A DNA stretch of 6,850 nucleotides. It comes from Candidatus Pacearchaeota archaeon (GTDB lineage Archaea > Nanobdellota > Nanobdellia > Pacearchaeales > GW2011-AR1). The notes beneath the pieces were generated by a model that made no database searches, had not been told where the DNA came from, and was given only the letters and a program-made list of their open reading frames with translations. Where the stretch lies: the NCBI GenBank assembly GCA_017609695.1, contig JAFCDM010000041.1:1-6850 (forward strand). The letters are read 5' to 3'. This document shows positions 5,612 through 6,850 of this stretch, one piece after another. The position numbers and the translations under genes are program-made. Every line of letters begins with the position of its first letter. The stretch's first letter is position 1.

Positions 5612-6745
5612 ATGGTAGGCATTAATGATAATCAACCTAGGAAATACAAATCTGTTTATACAGAAAATCCTAGGGCTATACAAAGGGATGGTTCTTTAGT
5701 TGTATTTAAAGAGAATGTTCAAAAAACAGTTGCTGAAAGTTCTAGATGGTATATTGCAAAGAAAATAAACTCCTTACCTACGGGCTATGAAAGAGGTAAG
5801 GATTCTAAATCAGAATTAGAGAAGCTCGGATTTATTATATTAAATGAGGGAAATCCTGTAGATGATTTGTTTTACGAGGTTCAGGCACCTCAAGGATGGG
5901 ATAGAGTCACTAAAGGTTATTGGACTTCTTTTACAGATAAGAATGGTAGAGAGAGGATATCCCAATTTTTTAAAGGATCTTTTTATGACAAAGACGCATT
6001 TGTCAATATACAACTACCTAATAGAAGCTATGATTTAAAAGTTAGAATAAATGATGTGGATTTTGTAAGAAGATATAATGCATGGCAGCAAGAATTAAGT
6101 GGGAAATTTGAGATTAAGGCAAAAACAATTGAGGATTTTATAGATACTGTTATAAAAGAAAAGTTATTTGAAAAATTGTCTTACCATGTTCGAGATAAAT
6201 TATATGAGCATGTAGGCATAACAAGAGATAAAGAATACAAAGCATGTAATTTATTTCAGAAATTTATTTGGCATTATTCCTTTCCTATTTTTAATGGAAT
6301 TGGGAATGGAACTTTATTAAGATCTGATATCCCTTTAGCAATAATAAATGGATTTGAAGGGAAGGCCCCTTATCCTTCTAATCTTGTTGAAGATTGGACA
6401 CCCTTATTTAAAAAGGTTAGGAAACAAAGGAAAAAGTTAAAGGAGGCTCAAAAAGTTGCTAAAAAAGCAACAGAAAGTTTTGTTACATCTCTTTCACAAG
6501 GAGTAAAAGTTTCTTTATATTCTCGATATGGTCAAGGTCTTTCTAGTGGATTATCAATTGTTTCCTCAACATATTTTGAAGGTATTTTAGCTCTTCAAGA
6601 AGATAAAGGGAAAATACTTAGATTAAATCCAGAGAATAATGGTTTTGAAATAGCCTTATGGTGTACTAAAGAGCCTCTTGAAAATCAATTAGAAGATATG
6701 ACTTTTGTTGAAAAATCAATAGATAGAAATTTTAAATTTTTGTGA
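5612..6745 (+). CDS. Unrecognised 377-residue protein bracketed by direct repeats
   Basis: I do not recognise this protein. Residues 95-130 look like the most conserved-style block: GW, then WTSFTDKNGRERISQFF and GSFYDKDAF, rich in aromatic and charged residues. A lysine/arginine-rich helix spans about 265-288 (KKVRKQRKKLKEAQKVAKKA) and could bind nucleic acid. There is no signal peptide, membrane helix or known catalytic motif. The ATG at 5612 is the only usable start: an in-frame TAA precedes it and I found no later ATG in the N-terminal region. It lies five bases after a TATA box, so it is probably transcribed from further upstream. The last two codons and the TGA stop fall inside the downstream 27-base repeat, so the C-terminus may have been trimmed or reset when the repeat formed. 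Codons such as ACG, GGC, TCC and CTC seem commoner here than in the operon genes (not counted), a mild hint of foreign origin. Confidence 0.75.
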   Translation: MVGINDNQPRKYKSVYTENPRAIQRDGSLVVFKENVQKTVAESSRWYIAKKINSLPTGYERGKDSKSELEKLGFIILNEGNPVDDLFYEVQAPQGWDRVTKGYWTSFTDKNGRERISQFFKGSFYDKDAFVNIQLPNRSYDLKVRINDVDFVRRYNAWQQELSGKFEIKAKTIEDFIDTVIKEKLFEKLSYHVRDKLYEHVGITRDKEYKACNLFQKFIWHYSFPIFNGIGNGTLLRSDIPLAIINGFEGKAPYPSNLVEDWTPLFKKVRKQRKKLKEAQKVAKKATESFVTSLSQGVKVSLYSRYGQGLSSGLSIVSSTYFEGILALQEDKGKILRLNPENNGFEIALWCTKEPLENQLEDMTFVEKSIDRNFKFL

Positions 6746-6763
6746 TTACGAAAACTTTATAAA
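6737..6763 (+). repeat. 27-base direct repeat, downstream copy = tuf promoter
   Basis: Identical to 5580-5606. Here the BRE (CGAAAAC, 6749-6755) and TATA box (TTTATAAA, 6756-6763) are well placed for tuf. A start about 25 bases downstream (near 6785) gives a leader of roughly 30 A/T-rich bases before the ATG at 6814. The repeat also contains the TGA stop (6743-6745) of the upstream gene, and its T-run may help terminate that transcript. Confidence 0.9.
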
Positions 6764-6813
6764 GGCTTATTTTTATCATTATATTATTAAAATTGATAAA
6801 ATAAAACAATAAA

Positions 6814-6850
6814 ATGGCACAAGAAAAACCTGTTATGAATATTGTATCTG
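6814..6850 (+). CDS. tuf: Translation elongation factor 1-alpha (aEF-1A), 5' end only
   Basis: Only the first 12 codons are in the window: MAQEKPVMNIVS. This matches the usual archaeal EF-1A opening (MAKEKP-x-MN-(L/I)-V), which runs directly into the GHVDHGK P-loop beyond the window edge. EF-1A carries aminoacyl-tRNA to the ribosomal A site as a GTP complex. The position downstream of rpsL-rpsG-fusA fits the archaeal str-type gene order, and the start has the same TAAAATG context as the other core genes. It is preceded by its own strong BRE/TATA promoter. Identification rests on a short N-terminus plus context. Confidence 0.85.
   Translation, partial: MAQEKPVMNIVS

Noticed and set aside
1..6850. 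CRISPR array, tRNA, rRNA or insertion sequence
   Set aside because: No regularly spaced repeats, cloverleaf-like sequence, rRNA motif or transposase-like protein was found by reading; the long direct repeats present are isolated pairs.

Overview
The window reads as a piece of an archaeal chromosome, most likely a small-genome DPANN-type archaeon (Woesearchaeota/Pacearchaeota-like). The evidence is gene order, protein type and expression signals. Archaeal-type uS12, uS7 and EF-2 (with the diphthamide-site motif) are followed by the first codons of an archaeal EF-1A. The DNA is very AT-rich, with A/T-ending codons. Promoters look like BRE/TATA boxes, and most start codons lack a Shine-Dalgarno site. 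The lineage is an inference from protein style, not a database match.

Layout: (1) 1-393, the 3' end of an unrecognised gene. (2) 394-609, a promoter-rich intergenic region with several TATA-like boxes and small dyads ahead of the translation operon. (3) 610-4079, the str-type operon: rpsL (uS12), a 66-residue two-helix membrane protein, rpsG (uS7) and fusA (EF-2), all in one direction and tightly packed. (4) 4072-6745, an accessory stretch lying between fusA and tuf, which are often neighbours in archaea. It holds a frameshifted RelB-like antitoxin relic, a putative zinc-binding protein, a secreted tyrosine-rich protein, a small CxxC protein and an unrecognised 377-residue protein. (5) 6737-6850, the tuf promoter and the first 12 codons of tuf.

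The core genes work together in translation: uS12 and uS7 are 30S decoding-centre and head proteins, EF-2 drives translocation and EF-1A delivers aminoacyl-tRNA. The accessory genes have no evident link to that job.

The most notable structure is how two accessory genes sit in the operon. The small membrane-protein gene is bracketed by a perfect 20-base direct repeat; the downstream copy is the uS7 start region and the upstream copy carries the uS12 stop. The 377-residue gene is bracketed by a perfect 27-base direct repeat; the downstream copy is the tuf promoter. In both cases the junction of a core gene appears to have been duplicated around an extra gene. The other notable point is EF-2, where two normally conserved G-domain positions (P-loop Asp and switch I Gly) are both replaced. 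No CRISPR array, tRNA, rRNA or transposase was seen.
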